DNA of 64,000 bases from Streptomyces sp. 378 (GTDB taxonomy: Bacteria > Actinomycetota > Actinomycetes > Streptomycetales > Streptomycetaceae). This document shows, piece after piece, positions 1 through 9,089 of this stretch (within the stretch, counting starts at the first letter, position 1; each line of letters starts with the position of its first letter). The DNA lies in contig NZ_JASKMS010000001.1 in the NCBI RefSeq assembly GCF_030124145.1, positions 62,001-126,000 on the forward strand. The letters are read 5' to 3'. The position numbers and the translations under genes are program-made. Below the pieces are notes generated by a model, which was not told the DNA's origin, did no database searches, and worked only from the letters and a program-made list of their open reading frames with translations.

Positions 1-304
1 GGACGTGCTTGCCCTTGATGTCGGTGTCGAGATCCTTGAGGATCCGCACCACACCGGAGGACTGGGTGCCCGCCCCGTACGAGGATACGGCCATCCAGTC
101 CATGGTGACGGGGGTGGACAGCGCCCGCGCGAGGTCGGCCATGACCATCACCGCGCCCTTGAGGACTCCGACGATCAGAAGGTCCTTGCCCGCGTACTCC
201 GCGTCGATCTTCGCTGCCAGCTCGGTCAGCTTGGCGTCGATCTCTTCCTTGGTGATGAGCACCTTCTCGAGGTCGGCACCCATGTCTTTCGCGTCCACCC
301 GCAT
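1..304 (-). CDS. hpt: Hypoxanthine phosphoribosyltransferase, C-terminus cut off by window edge
   Basis: Purine salvage enzyme converting hypoxanthine or guanine plus PRPP to IMP or GMP in the cytoplasm. About the first 101 residues are visible, starting MRVDAKDMGADLEKVLITKE. They include the conserved LLIVGVLKGAVMVMADLAR strand-helix and the SSYGAGTQSSG loop typical of actinobacterial Hpt. The reading frame is open to base 1, so the PRPP-binding motif lies outside the window. ATG at 304 is taken as start; a GTG directly before it at 307 is possible. It lies downstream of tilS on the same strand, the usual tilS-hpt-ftsH order of Streptomyces. Confidence 0.95.
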   Translation of the reverse strand, partial: MRVDAKDMGADLEKVLITKEEIDAKLTELAAKIDAEYAGKDLLIVGVLKGAVMVMADLARALSTPVTMDWMAVSSYGAGTQSSGVVRILKDLDTDIKGKHV

Positions 305-366
305 CACTTTCGGTCGTCCCACCGGCCGAACGGCCCCTCCTGGCGACTGCGGGGAGGGGTCGTGGT

Positions 367-1404
367 TCAGCCTTGCCGAATCACCAGTCTGCCACCCTGC
401 CGCTGTGCCACGACTTTGCCGGGGAGGTTGATGGCTCCCTGACCGCGCCAGCCGGTGATCAGCCGGTCGACTTCCTCGATGTGGCGGGCGAACAGCGATC
501 CGGCGGGCGCACCGGCCGCGATGGCGGCCCGGCGCAGGACGCGGCGGCGTACGGCGGGCGGCAGGGCGTAGAGCTTGGCGCATTCCAGGAGTCCGGCGTC
601 GTCGCGGACGGTGGCCTCGGCCTGACCGGCCCAGGAGTCGAGGGCGTCGGCGTCGTCGCGGGAGAGCCGGGCCGTGCGGGCGAGGGCTTCGACGACGCCT
701 TTGCCGAGGGCCTTCTCCAGGGCGGGCAGGCCTTCGTGGCGCAGCCGGGAGCGGGTGTAGGCCGGGTCGGCGTTGTGCGGGTCGTCCCAGACGGGCAGGG
801 ACTGGACCATGCAGGCCTTGCGGGCGGTCTGCCGGTCGAGTCCCAGGAAGGGGCGGCGGTAGCGGCCGCCGGCCCCCGAGACCGCGGCCATGCCGGACAG
901 GGAGCGGATGCCGGAGCCCCGGGCGAGGCCGAGCAGGACGGTTTCGGCCTGGTCGTCGCGGGTGTGGCCGAGCAGGACCGCGGCGGCGCCGTGGCGTTCG
1001 GCGGCGGTGTCGAGTGCGGCGTAGCGGGCGTCGCGGGCGGCGGCTTCGGGTCCGCCGGCGCGGCCGACGGTGACGGCGACGGAGTCGACCGGGTCGAGGC
1101 CGAGTTCGCGCAGGCGCTGGACGACCTCCGCGGCGCGGGCGTCGGAGCCGGGCTGGAGTCCGTGGTCGACGGTGACGCCGCCGGCCCTGATGCCGAGCTT
1201 GGGGGACTCGAAGGCGAGGGCGGAGGCGAGGGCCATCGAGTCGGCGCCGCCGGAGCATGCCACGAGCACGAGCGGCGGCTGCTGCGGCTCGTGCGGGGAG
1301 GCGTGCGGGACCGCGGCGGGGGCGCGGTGGTGTTCGGTGAGGAGGTCGTGGAGGACGCGGCGGACCGCCAGGCGTATCGCCGCGACCGCAGGATGGGGAC
1401 CCAT
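367..1404 (-). CDS. tilS: tRNA(Ile)-lysidine synthetase TilS
   Basis: 345-residue ATP-dependent enzyme that modifies C34 of the CAU-anticodon tRNA(Ile) to lysidine, which is needed to read AUA. The N-type PP-loop SGGADS is at residues 51-56, followed by the [13 protein letters not shown] and [12 protein letters not shown] segments that hold the active-site residues. The C-terminal region is short, as in actinobacterial TilS. The gene lies just upstream of hpt with a 62-bp gap and is probably cotranscribed with it. The 196 bp between the start and the upstream metalloprotease stop likely carries the promoter. Confidence 0.95.
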   Translation of the reverse strand: MGPHPAVAAIRLAVRRVLHDLLTEHHRAPAAVPHASPHEPQQPPLVLVACSGGADSMALASALAFESPKLGIRAGGVTVDHGLQPGSDARAAEVVQRLRELGLDPVDSVAVTVGRAGGPEAAARDARYAALDTAAERHGAAAVLLGHTRDDQAETVLLGLARGSGIRSLSGMAAVSGAGGRYRRPFLGLDRQTARKACMVQSLPVWDDPHNADPAYTRSRLRHEGLPALEKALGKGVVEALARTARLSRDDADALDSWAGQAEATVRDDAGLLECAKLYALPPAVRRRVLRRAAIAAGAPAGSLFARHIEEVDRLITGWRGQGAINLPGKVVAQRQGGRLVIRQG

Positions 1405-1600
1405 GTCCGGTTCCCTTCATGAAGTTTTCGGGGGGTGAGCCCGCGTGACGGTCACGCAGAGTGTGTAGATGGTGACAGAACCGGGCCGTTCCCCGAGCAT
1501 TGCACGCCTACCCCTCCGTCACGGTCCCTCGGACGGGTGATTGGAGGGGCGTTCGCCTGCCGTCGGCCGATTTCCTTTCACGACCGTGCCGCGATGTTCA

Positions 1601-2728
1601 CTACTCCGCCCTGCGATGCACCCGCGCGACCCAGTCCGCCGGTTTGGCGATCTCCGACTTGGTGGGGAGGGTGTTGGGCGAGGTCCACACACGGTTGAAG
1701 CCGTCCATGCCGACCTCGTCGACGACGGCCCGCACGAAGCGTTCGCCGTCGCGGTACTGGCGGAGCTTGGCGTCCAGGCCGAGCAGCTTGCGCAGGGCCA
1801 GGTCCAGGCGGGAGGCGCCCTTGGCGCGGCGCTGCTGGAACTTCTCGCGGATCTCGCCGACGGACGGCACGACGGACGGGCCGACGCCGTCCATCACGAA
1901 GTCGGCGTGGCCCTCCAGCAGGGACATCACGGCCGTGAGGCGGCCGAGGATCTCACGCTGGGCGGGGGTCTGGACGATCTCGACGAGGGAGCGGCCCCCG
2001 TCGTCCTCCTCGGCCTCGGGGCGGCCCCCGGCGAGGGTCTGGGCGGCTTCCCGGACGCGTTCCAGGACGGTCATGGGGTCGACGTCGGTCTCCGCGAGGA
2101 ACGACTGGATTTCACCCTCAAGGTGGTCCCGCAGCCAGGGCACGGCGGTGAACTGGGTGCGGTGCGTCTCCTCGTGCAGGCACACCCAGAGCCTGAAGTC
2201 GTGCGGGTCGACGTCGAGTTCGCGCTCCACGTGCACGATGTTCGGGGCGACGAGCAGCAGCCGGCCGCCGCCGTTCTCGCCGGAGGGGAGTTCGCGGGTG
2301 GCCGGGGCGAAGGTCTCGTACTGGCCGAGGACGCGGGAGGCCAGGAAGGACAGCAGCATGCCGAGTTCGACGCCGGTGACCTTGCCGCCGACGGCGCTCA
2401 TGACGGAGCCGCCGGGGGTGTCGCCGCGCCGTTCCTGCATCTTGTCGAGCAGGGGCCTGAGGATTTCCCGGAACCCGGCGACGTTGGCCCGGATCCAGCC
2501 CGCCCGGTCGACGACGAAGACGGGGGTGTCGTGCCCCTCCTCGGTGCCCAGCCGGGTGAATCCGCGGACGTGTTCCTCCGAGGTCTTGGCGTGCCGGCGC
2601 AGTTCCGCGACGACGGCCCGGGCCTCGTCGCGACTGACCTCGGGGCCCGGCCGCACGAGCCGGGTCGCGGTCGCGACCGCGAGATTCCAGTCGACCATGC
2701 CGGTTGAAGCGCCACCGATGCTCGTCAT
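1601..2728 (-). CDS. Actinobacterial zinc-dependent metalloprotease (DUF2342-type)
   Basis: 375-residue protein of the actinobacterial family often annotated as zinc-dependent metalloprotease or coenzyme F420 biosynthesis-associated protein. The zinc-binding HEETH is at residues 185-189, and a downstream LLEGHADFVMDG segment probably supplies the third ligand. No signal peptide or membrane segment is seen. It sits between dacB and tilS, the usual order in Streptomyces, suggesting conserved housekeeping function rather than a link to the antibiotic cluster. Substrate unknown. Confidence 0.85.
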   Translation of the reverse strand: MTSIGGASTGMVDWNLAVATATRLVRPGPEVSRDEARAVVAELRRHAKTSEEHVRGFTRLGTEEGHDTPVFVVDRAGWIRANVAGFREILRPLLDKMQERRGDTPGGSVMSAVGGKVTGVELGMLLSFLASRVLGQYETFAPATRELPSGENGGGRLLLVAPNIVHVERELDVDPHDFRLWVCLHEETHRTQFTAVPWLRDHLEGEIQSFLAETDVDPMTVLERVREAAQTLAGGRPEAEEDDGGRSLVEIVQTPAQREILGRLTAVMSLLEGHADFVMDGVGPSVVPSVGEIREKFQQRRAKGASRLDLALRKLLGLDAKLRQYRDGERFVRAVVDEVGMDGFNRVWTSPNTLPTKSEIAKPADWVARVHRRAE

Positions 2729-2820
2729 GCGTCAACCGTACGTGAGCGCCGCCCGCTGGGGCAGGGCGGCGAGGGCCGGGTGACGCCGGGTCCGTCGTCC
2801 GGTGCCCGGCGCCGGGGCCG

Positions 2821-4407
2821 TCATCTGCAGCCGCACGCCGCCAGGGCGCTGGCCACTCGGTCCAGGGCCTGCTGGGTCGCCTGCGGCCGGCCGGGGTCGG
2901 TGTCCGCGGCCAGGAACGCGAAGGCCAGCAGGCGGCCGTCCTCGTCGACCAGGGTGCCCGCGAGGGCGTGGACGCCCGAGAGGGTGCCGGTCTTGGCGCG
3001 CACGACGCCGGCCGCGCCGTCCGCGTAGCGGCTGGTCAGGGTGCCGGTGAAGCCGGCGACGGGGAGGCCGGTGAGGGCCGGGCGGAGCTCGGGGTGGGCG
3101 GGGTCGGCCGCCTTGGCGAGCAGCGCGGTGAGGAGGCCGGGGGTCAGTCGGTCGGCGCGGTTCAGGCCGCTGCCGTCCTTGAAGGCGGCGTCTTTCAGGG
3201 GGAGGCCGAGCTTGCGCAGCCGGGAGCTGACGGCCTTGCCGACGCCGGCGAAGTCGGCCCGCTCGCCCGTGGCGATCGCCGTCTGGCGGGCGAGGGCCTC
3301 GGCGATGTCGTTGTCGCTGTTGGTCAGCATGCGTTCGACGAGGGCGGAGAGCGGGGGCGAGGAGACCGCGGCGAGGGTGTCGGCGCGGGTGGTGGCCTTG
3401 GACGGGCCGGGGGCCGTGGTCTTGACGCCGTGGGACTTCAGGAAGTCCCCGAACCGGCGGGCCGCGTCCGCCGCCGGGTCCCGCACGCGTTCGGCCGGTC
3501 CGCTGGTCGAGTCGTTCGTGCGGCCCTCGTCGGCCATCAGGGGGGTGACGCGGGCGAGGTTGCCGTCGACCCCGATCGGGTGCATCTCGTCGCCCGCGTA
3601 GAGGGTCGTGTCGTAGGACAGGGTGACCTCGCGGACGCCCCGGTCGGCGAGGGCGGCGGCCGTGTCGGCGGCCAGGGTGCGCAGGCTCGCCGAGTCCCCG
3701 GCCTTCTCGCGGGCGGTGAGCGTGGGGTCGCCGCCGCCGACCAGGACGACTTCCTTCGTGTCGGGTTCCAGCGCGGCGCGGGTGGTGAGGCGGTGGTCGG
3801 GGCCCAGGGCGGACAGCACGGCGACGGCTGTGGCGATCTTCGTGGTGGAGGCGGGGGTGAGCCCGGTGTCCGGGTTCTTGCCGTACAGGCGCCTGCCGGT
3901 GGTGACGTCGATGACCGAGGCGGCGGGCCGGGGGCCGAGGGCCGGGTCCTTCAGCAGGGGTGTGAGGGCTCCGGCGAGGGCCTTGCCCTCCGGGGCGGAC
4001 TTCACGGTGCTGACGCCGCCGAGGCCGGTGAGCACCGGTCCGGCGCTGGGGGCGGGCCGGGGCCGGCCGGGCGCGCCGGGGGCGCTGCCGTGATCTGTGC
4101 CACCCGGGCGGCCCAGGGCCACTGCCCGGTCCCGCTCGGCCGTACGCTGACCCGAGGAGTCCCAGGGACCGGCGGCGGTCACGGCACCGGCGGCCAGTGC
4201 GAGCCCGGCGGTGGCGGCGCCCGCGGTGTACTGCCAGGACTTCGGCCGCGTGACCCGCGCGACCTGCGCTTTCCCGGTTCGTGTGAGCCGTGCGAGCCGT
4301 GGTTTCGTGGCCGCTGCGGCCCGGGCCAGGCGCGGTCGTACGGCATCCGCGAGCCGCACCACATGCGGTCTCGCGGCCCGCCAAGGCCTCAGCTCTGGCA
4401 CGACCAC
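2821..4407 (-). CDS. dacB: D-alanyl-D-alanine carboxypeptidase/endopeptidase (PBP4, DacB)
   Basis: 528-residue penicillin-binding protein of the S13 family that trims or cleaves peptidoglycan peptides outside the membrane. All three active-site motifs are visible: STTK at residues 187-190, SDN in MLTNSDNDIAE, and KTGT in RAKTGTLSG. The N-terminus is a basic stretch of about 58 residues followed by a hydrophobic segment (YTAGAATAGLALAAGAVTA) acting as an uncleaved anchor or signal. GTG start at 4407 is preceded by GAAAGGG. It diverges from ppa across 79 bp. Confidence 0.93.
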   Translation of the reverse strand: MVVPELRPWRAARPHVVRLADAVRPRLARAAAATKPRLARLTRTGKAQVARVTRPKSWQYTAGAATAGLALAAGAVTAAGPWDSSGQRTAERDRAVALGRPGGTDHGSAPGAPGRPRPAPSAGPVLTGLGGVSTVKSAPEGKALAGALTPLLKDPALGPRPAASVIDVTTGRRLYGKNPDTGLTPASTTKIATAVAVLSALGPDHRLTTRAALEPDTKEVVLVGGGDPTLTAREKAGDSASLRTLAADTAAALADRGVREVTLSYDTTLYAGDEMHPIGVDGNLARVTPLMADEGRTNDSTSGPAERVRDPAADAARRFGDFLKSHGVKTTAPGPSKATTRADTLAAVSSPPLSALVERMLTNSDNDIAEALARQTAIATGERADFAGVGKAVSSRLRKLGLPLKDAAFKDGSGLNRADRLTPGLLTALLAKAADPAHPELRPALTGLPVAGFTGTLTSRYADGAAGVVRAKTGTLSGVHALAGTLVDEDGRLLAFAFLAADTDPGRPQATQQALDRVASALAACGCR

Positions 4408-4486
4408 CAGCCCCTTTCGCGATCACACACCTGCGTGAGGGACACTTAACCACCAGAACTATGTGTTGATCATGGAGGAGCCACCG

Positions 4487-4978
4487 GTGGAGTTCGACGT
4501 CACGATCGAGATTCCGAAGGGTTCGCGCAACAAGTACGAGGTGGACCACGAGACCGGTCGTATCCGCCTGGACCGGCGACTCTTCACCTCGACCGCCTAC
4601 CCGACCGACTACGGTTTCGTCGAGAACACCCTCGGCGAGGACGGCGACCCGCTGGACGCGCTGGTCATCCTCGACGAGCCGACCTTCCCGGGCTGTCTGA
4701 TCCGCTGCCGCGCGATCGGCATGTTCCGCATGACGGACGAGGCGGGCGGCGACGACAAGCTGCTGTGCGTGCCGTCGACGGACCCGCGTGTGGAGCACCT
4801 GCGGGACATCCACCACGTGTCGGAGTTCGACCGCCTGGAGATCCAGCACTTCTTCGAGGTCTACAAGGACCTGGAGCCCGGCAAGTCCGTCGAGGGCGCC
4901 GACTGGGTGGGCCGTACCGACGCCGAGGCCGAGATCGAGCGGTCCTACAAGCGTTTCAAGGACCAGGGCGGTCACTGA
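4487..4978 (+). CDS. ppa: Inorganic pyrophosphatase
   Basis: 163-residue family I soluble pyrophosphatase hydrolysing PPi to phosphate. Active-site signatures include [13 protein letters not shown] near the N-terminus and [10 protein letters not shown], which carries metal-binding acidic residues. I chose GTG at 4487 ([12 protein letters not shown]) rather than upstream ATG codons because GGAGG is spaced 7 bases before it and the length then matches the family. A strong stem-loop at 5000-5025 follows the stop codon. Confidence 0.95.
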   Translation: MEFDVTIEIPKGSRNKYEVDHETGRIRLDRRLFTSTAYPTDYGFVENTLGEDGDPLDALVILDEPTFPGCLIRCRAIGMFRMTDEAGGDDKLLCVPSTDPRVEHLRDIHHVSEFDRLEIQHFFEVYKDLEPGKSVEGADWVGRTDAEAEIERSYKRFKDQGGH

Positions 4979-4999
4979 CCTCCGACTCCTGTTGCTGAT

Positions 5000-5025
5000 G
5001 GGCCGCACGCATGCGCGTGCGGCCC
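5000..5025 (+). terminator. Stem-loop terminator after ppa
   Basis: Perfect 11-bp inverted repeat GGGCCGCACGC / GCGTGCGGCCC with a 4-base loop, 21 bp downstream of the ppa stop codon. No U-tract follows, which is usual for Streptomyces terminators. Confidence 0.75.
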
Positions 5026-5074
5026 GTTCGTCCGTCTGTGCACATACTGAGGCTGTGGGGGGTACGAGGCTGAC

Positions 5075-6796
5075 GTGTCGTACAGGGAGCGCCAGGCAGT
5101 GACGGACGCGGAGGACCGCAAGCCGAGGTCGGACGAGGTGCGGAGCGCGTTTCTGCCTCCGGCCGGGACCGGCGTCGACGGTGACATGTCGACGACGTCG
5201 GAGTTCGCGATCCCCGAGGGCCTGGCCCTGCACAGAGCGGTCGGTGCGGAGTCCGAGGCGACGTCCGAGTTCGCCCTGCCGCAGGGGCTGGACGTCCAGG
5301 CGGCGCCCCCGGTGGAGCAGGAGGGGTCGGCGTTCACCCCGCCGAGCACCTACAGCGCGAAGCACCCCCCGACGGCTTTCACACCGCCGAGCGGGATGCC
5401 CGTGGTCAGCCTGACCAAGGACGTGCCCTGGCAGGACCGGATGCGCACGATGCTGCGCATGCCGGTGGCGGAGCGGCCGGCGCCGGAGTCGATCCAGCGC
5501 GGCGGCGACGAGAGCGGGCCGGCGGTGCCGCGCGTGCTCGACCTGACGCTGCGTATCGGCGAGTTGCTGCTGGCGGGCGGTGAGGGCGCCGAGGACGTGG
5601 AGGCGGCGATGTTCGCCGTCTGCCGGTCGTACGGGCTGGACCGCTGCGAGCCCAATGTCACCTTCACGCTGCTGGCGATCTCGTACCAGCCGTCCCTCGT
5701 CGAGGACCCGATCACGGCGTCGCGGACCGTGCGCCGCCGGGGCACCGACTACACGCGGCTGGCGGCCGTGTACCAGTTGGTGGACGACCTCAGTGACGGC
5801 GAGACGGCGGTCTCGCTGGAGGAGGCCTACCGGCGGCTGGCGGAGATCCGCCGTAACCGGCACCCCTACTCCGGCTGGGTGCTGACCGGTGCGAGCGGGC
5901 TGCTGGCCGGTGCGGCCTCCGTGCTGGTGGGCGGCGGCCTGATCGTGTTCGTCGCCGCGGCGCTGGGCGCGATGCTCGGTGACCGGCTGGCGTGGCTGTG
6001 CGCGGGGCGCGGACTGCCGGAGTTCTACCAGTTCACGGTGGCCGCGATGCCGCCGGCCGCGATCGGGGTCGCGCTGACGCTGGGCCACGTGGACGTGAAG
6101 GCCTCCGCGGTCATCACCGGTGGGCTGTTCGCGCTGCTGCCCGGGCGGGCGCTGGTGGCGGCTGTGCAGGACGGTCTGACGGGCTTCTACATCACCGCGT
6201 CCGCGCGGCTGCTGGAGGTCATGTACTTCTTCGTGGGCATCGTCGCGGGTGTGCTGCTGGTGCTGTACTTCGGCGTGCAGCTGGGGGCGCGGCTCACCCC
6301 CGACCAGGCGCTCGGGGCCTCCGACGACCCGCTGATGATGATCGGCGCGTCGATGCTGCTGTCCCTGGCGTTCGCGGTGCTGCTCCAGCAGGAACGATCC
6401 ACCGTGGTGTGGGTGACGCTGAACGGAGGTGTCGCGTGGGTCGTGTACGGCGCGATGCACAACGTGGGGGACATCTCGCCGGTGGCGTCCACGGCGGCGG
6501 CCGCGGGGCTGGTGGGGCTGTTCGGGCAGTTGCTGTCCCGGTATCAGTTCGCCTCCGCCCTGCCCTACACGACGGCGGCGATCGGGCCCCTGCTGCCGGG
6601 TTCGGCCACCTACTTCGGGCTGCTGGCCATCGCGCAGAGCGAGATCGACGAGGGGCTGGTGTCGCTGTCGAAGGCGGTGGCGCTCGCCATGGCCATCGCC
6701 ATCGGGGTGAATCTCGGGTCGGAGATCTCCCGCATGTTCCTGCGGATCGGGTCCGCGGAGAAGCGGCGGGCCGCCAAACGGACCAGGGGTTTCTAG
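5075..6796 (+). CDS. ThrE-family threonine/serine exporter-like membrane protein
   Basis: 573-residue protein. The first ~150 residues are hydrophilic and carry imperfect short repeats (EFAIPEGL, EFALPQGL, AFTPPSTY, AFTPPSGM). A ThrE domain follows (DLTLRIGELLLAGGEGAEDVE, then CEPNVTFTLLAISY) and about ten hydrophobic segments from residue 270 onward. ThrE proteins export threonine/serine; substrate here is inferred only from the family. GTG start at 5075. The N-terminal repeat region is longer than in Corynebacterium ThrE. Confidence 0.85.
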   Translation: MSYRERQAVTDAEDRKPRSDEVRSAFLPPAGTGVDGDMSTTSEFAIPEGLALHRAVGAESEATSEFALPQGLDVQAAPPVEQEGSAFTPPSTYSAKHPPTAFTPPSGMPVVSLTKDVPWQDRMRTMLRMPVAERPAPESIQRGGDESGPAVPRVLDLTLRIGELLLAGGEGAEDVEAAMFAVCRSYGLDRCEPNVTFTLLAISYQPSLVEDPITASRTVRRRGTDYTRLAAVYQLVDDLSDGETAVSLEEAYRRLAEIRRNRHPYSGWVLTGASGLLAGAASVLVGGGLIVFVAAALGAMLGDRLAWLCAGRGLPEFYQFTVAAMPPAAIGVALTLGHVDVKASAVITGGLFALLPGRALVAAVQDGLTGFYITASARLLEVMYFFVGIVAGVLLVLYFGVQLGARLTPDQALGASDDPLMMIGASMLLSLAFAVLLQQERSTVVWVTLNGGVAWVVYGAMHNVGDISPVASTAAAAGLVGLFGQLLSRYQFASALPYTTAAIGPLLPGSATYFGLLAIAQSEIDEGLVSLSKAVALAMAIAIGVNLGSEISRMFLRIGSAEKRRAAKRTRGF

Positions 6797-6832
6797 CCGT
6801 CGGCGGCCGTGGGGCCGGTGGAGTGAGGCGGT

Positions 6833-7702
6833 TCAGTAGCCGCCGTTGTACGGCTGCTGCGGCTGGTGGCCGCCGCCCTGCTGCGGCTGGTGGCCGTAGC
6901 CCGGGGCCTGGGGGTACTGGCCGTAGTACTGCTGGTCGTCGTAGCCGTTCCGGTTGCCGTACGGAGGCTGCTGCGGCTGGTGGTGGGGCGGCTGGTCATG
7001 CGGGGTGATGCGGCGGAGCTGGGTCGTGGCGTCGTCCATCACGGGGGGCTGCTGCCGTTCCAGGGGCGCCTGCGCCGCCGCGCGCTTCTTCTTCGAGCGG
7101 TCCCGCAGGTACTCGACGATGATCGGGACGACGGACAGCAGGACGATCAGGATGAGGATCGACTCGACGTTCTTCTTGATGAAGTCGATCTGGCCGAGCC
7201 AGTACCCCGCGAGGGTGACGCCGGTGCCCCAGGCGATGCCGCCGATGACGTTGTACGTGAAGAACGTGCGGTACTTCATGCGGCCGGCGCCGGCCACGAT
7301 GGGGGCGAAGGTGCGCACGATGGGCACGAAGCGGGCCAGCACGATCGCCTTGGGGCCGTACTTCTCCATGAACTCGTGGGCCTTGTCCAGGTTCTCCTGC
7401 TTGAAGAGCTTGGAGTTGGGCCGGTTGAAGAGCCTCGGGCCGAGGACCTTGCCGATCGTGTAGCCCACTTGGTCGCCGAGGACGGCGGCGATCACGATCA
7501 GCGTGCAGACCAGCCACAGCGGCTGGGTGATGTAGGTGCCCTCGGCGACGAAGAGGCCCGCCGTGAACAGCAGGGAGTCACCCGGCAGGAAGGCGAAGAG
7601 ACCGGACTCCGCGAAGACGATGAGCAGGATGCCGGGCAGGCTGAACGTCGAGATCAGGTAGTCCGGGCTGAGCCACTCGGGGCCGAGCGCAAGCGTGGTC
7701 AC
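6833..7702 (-). CDS. DedA-family membrane protein with Gln/Pro-rich tail
   Basis: 289-residue DedA/SNARE-associated family protein. The DedA core holds FAESGLFAFLPGDSLLF, GYTIGKVLGPRLF, ARFVPIVRTFAPIVAGAGRM and five or so membrane segments. Such proteins are implicated in phospholipid flipping and membrane homeostasis. After residue ~210 a basic KKKRAAA stretch leads into a low-complexity tail rich in Gln, Pro, Tyr and Gly with repeated GHQPQQ units, probably cytoplasmic and disordered. GTG at 7702 is chosen as start; in-frame codons upstream would add an unlikely N-terminus. Confidence 0.88.
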   Translation of the reverse strand: MTTLALGPEWLSPDYLISTFSLPGILLIVFAESGLFAFLPGDSLLFTAGLFVAEGTYITQPLWLVCTLIVIAAVLGDQVGYTIGKVLGPRLFNRPNSKLFKQENLDKAHEFMEKYGPKAIVLARFVPIVRTFAPIVAGAGRMKYRTFFTYNVIGGIAWGTGVTLAGYWLGQIDFIKKNVESILILIVLLSVVPIIVEYLRDRSKKKRAAAQAPLERQQPPVMDDATTQLRRITPHDQPPHHQPQQPPYGNRNGYDDQQYYGQYPQAPGYGHQPQQGGGHQPQQPYNGGY

Positions 7703-7846
7703 GGGGATGTGGCTCCTGCTGCTGTGGGATATGGGCGGGGCTGGCTGCCTCAAGGTATCAACGCAGCCGTCATGGCCCAGGTTCCACCAGGTTCCTTGGG
7801 CGTACTCAGGATGCACTGTGTGGGGTCCCGGTCAAAGCTGTGCACC

Positions 7847-8212
7847 ATGGGCATCGATGAATACGGCGGCGGACAGGGCCCGGAGCCCGACGTTCTCGTC
7901 GTCACCACGAACGACATTCCCGGCTATCACGTGCGCGAGGTGATCGGCGAGGTCTTCGGCCTGACCGTGCGCTCCCGGCACCTGGGGAGCCAGATCGGCG
8001 CCGGGCTGAAGTCGATGGTCGGCGGCGAACTGCGCGGGCTCACCAAGACGCTCGTGCAGACCCGCAACCAGGCCATGGAACGGCTCGTCGAACAGGCACG
8101 CGCGCGTGGCGCCAACGGCGTGCTCGCCTTCCGCTTCGACGTGACGGAGGCGGCGGACGTGGGCACCGAGGTGTGCGCGTACGGCACGGCGGTGGTCCTG
8201 ACCCGGGAGTGA
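7847..8212 (+). CDS. YbjQ/UPF0145 family protein
   Basis: 121-residue small cytoplasmic protein of the YbjQ (DUF74) family. The conserved VVTTNDIPGYHVREVIGEVFGLTVRS start and the RGANGVLAFRFD...GTEVCAYGTAVVL end are present. Members assemble into pentamers and are sometimes annotated as heavy-metal binding, but their role is not established. ATG at 7847 is the start. It converges with tipA on the opposite strand, with only 19 bp between stop codons. Confidence 0.85.
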   Translation: MGIDEYGGGQGPEPDVLVVTTNDIPGYHVREVIGEVFGLTVRSRHLGSQIGAGLKSMVGGELRGLTKTLVQTRNQAMERLVEQARARGANGVLAFRFDVTEAADVGTEVCAYGTAVVLTRE

Positions 8213-8231
8213 GACACCCCCGGGCCGGGGA

Positions 8232-8993
8232 TCAGGCGGTGTGACGCGCGGCGTTCGCGGCGATCGCGTCCTTCAGGTGCTCGGCGAGGCCCGGGCGCAT
8301 CGCGTCGTAGAACGCCTTGAAGCGCTCGTCCGAGACGTACATCTCGCCGAGGCAGCGGTGCAGCTCGTAGGAGCACTCGTAGAACCACGTGCAGATGTGC
8401 TGCCGGTGCTCCTCCGCCAGGGTCATGGCGGCCTCGCCGGTGGGCGGCTCGTCCGCCGCCATCAGGGCGCCGTAACGCTCCCCCCAGTCGGCGGCCTCGG
8501 CCTGGACGCGCTTCCAGTCCTCCTTGGTGTAGCTCGCGGTGCGGCGCTGCGACTCGGCGTACTCGTCCGTGCCGCCCCAGCGCTCCTCCACCTCGTCGGC
8601 GTACTGCTCCGGGTCCTTGCCCCCGAAGACCTCGAACTTCTCCTCGGGCGTGAGGTTGAGTCCCATCTTGCGTGCCTCCATGGCGTGTTCCACGGCCGCC
8701 GCCATCTTGCGCAGCTTCTCGATCCGGGCGGTCAGCAGCTCGTGCCGGCGGCGCAGGTGCGCGCGCGGGTCCACGTCCGGGTCGTCCAGCAGGACGGCGA
8801 CCTCGTCGAGCGGGAAGCCGAGCTCCCGGTAGAACAGGATCTGCTGCAGCCGGTCGAGGTCGGCGTCGTTGTAGCGCCGGTGGCCCGCACGGCTGCGCTC
8901 GCTCGGAACGAGCAGGCCGATGTCGTCGTAGTGGTGCAGCGTGCGCACCGTGACCCCGGCGAAGCCCGCGACCTGTCCCACGGAGTAGCTCAC
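8232..8993 (-). CDS. tipA: Thiostrepton-induced MerR-family activator TipAL
   Basis: 253 residues, the exact length of S. lividans TipAL, and close to it throughout as I remember that sequence. Residues 1-75 are the MerR winged helix (SVGQVAGFAGVTVRTLHHYDDIGLLVPSERS), then a coiled coil, then the TipAS drug-binding domain. An internal Met at residue 110 (MGLNLTPEEKFEVFGG) corresponds to the TipAS start, so two products are expected. It binds thiopeptides covalently and activates its own promoter. GTG start at 8993. It is a chromosomal neighbour, not part of the anthracycline pathway. Confidence 0.95.
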   Translation of the reverse strand: MSYSVGQVAGFAGVTVRTLHHYDDIGLLVPSERSRAGHRRYNDADLDRLQQILFYRELGFPLDEVAVLLDDPDVDPRAHLRRRHELLTARIEKLRKMAAAVEHAMEARKMGLNLTPEEKFEVFGGKDPEQYADEVEERWGGTDEYAESQRRTASYTKEDWKRVQAEAADWGERYGALMAADEPPTGEAAMTLAEEHRQHICTWFYECSYELHRCLGEMYVSDERFKAFYDAMRPGLAEHLKDAIAANAARHTA

Positions 8994-9023
8994 GTCCGCT
9001 CCCTTCTTCTTCCGTGCTCCACG

Positions 9024-9053
9024 GTCGGGCCTCACGCCACGTGAGGTGCAAGC
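9024..9053 (-). promoter_or_regulatory. tipA promoter with TipA dyad
   Basis: On the minus strand TTGCAC is followed by a 19-bp spacer and GACCGT. The spacer holds the inverted repeat CCTCACG-TGG-CGTGAGG (plus-strand arms 9030-9036 and 9040-9046). An over-long spacer with a central dyad is the classic MerR-family arrangement and resembles the known tipA promoter as I recall it. Confidence 0.85.
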
Positions 9054-9089
9054 ACGTTCCCCGTTTGTCCCCTTTAGTGCGTTTATGGT

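Noticed and set aside
4463..4486. Upstream ATG starts for inorganic pyrophosphatase
   Set aside because: They would bury the GGAGG ribosome site inside the gene; GTG at 4487 gives the usual 163 residues.
2732..6460. 1242-residue open frame antisense to dacB, ppa and the ThrE-like gene
   Set aside because: Covers three well-supported genes on the other frames; composition is Arg/Pro/His-rich shadow coding typical of high-GC DNA, with no domain.
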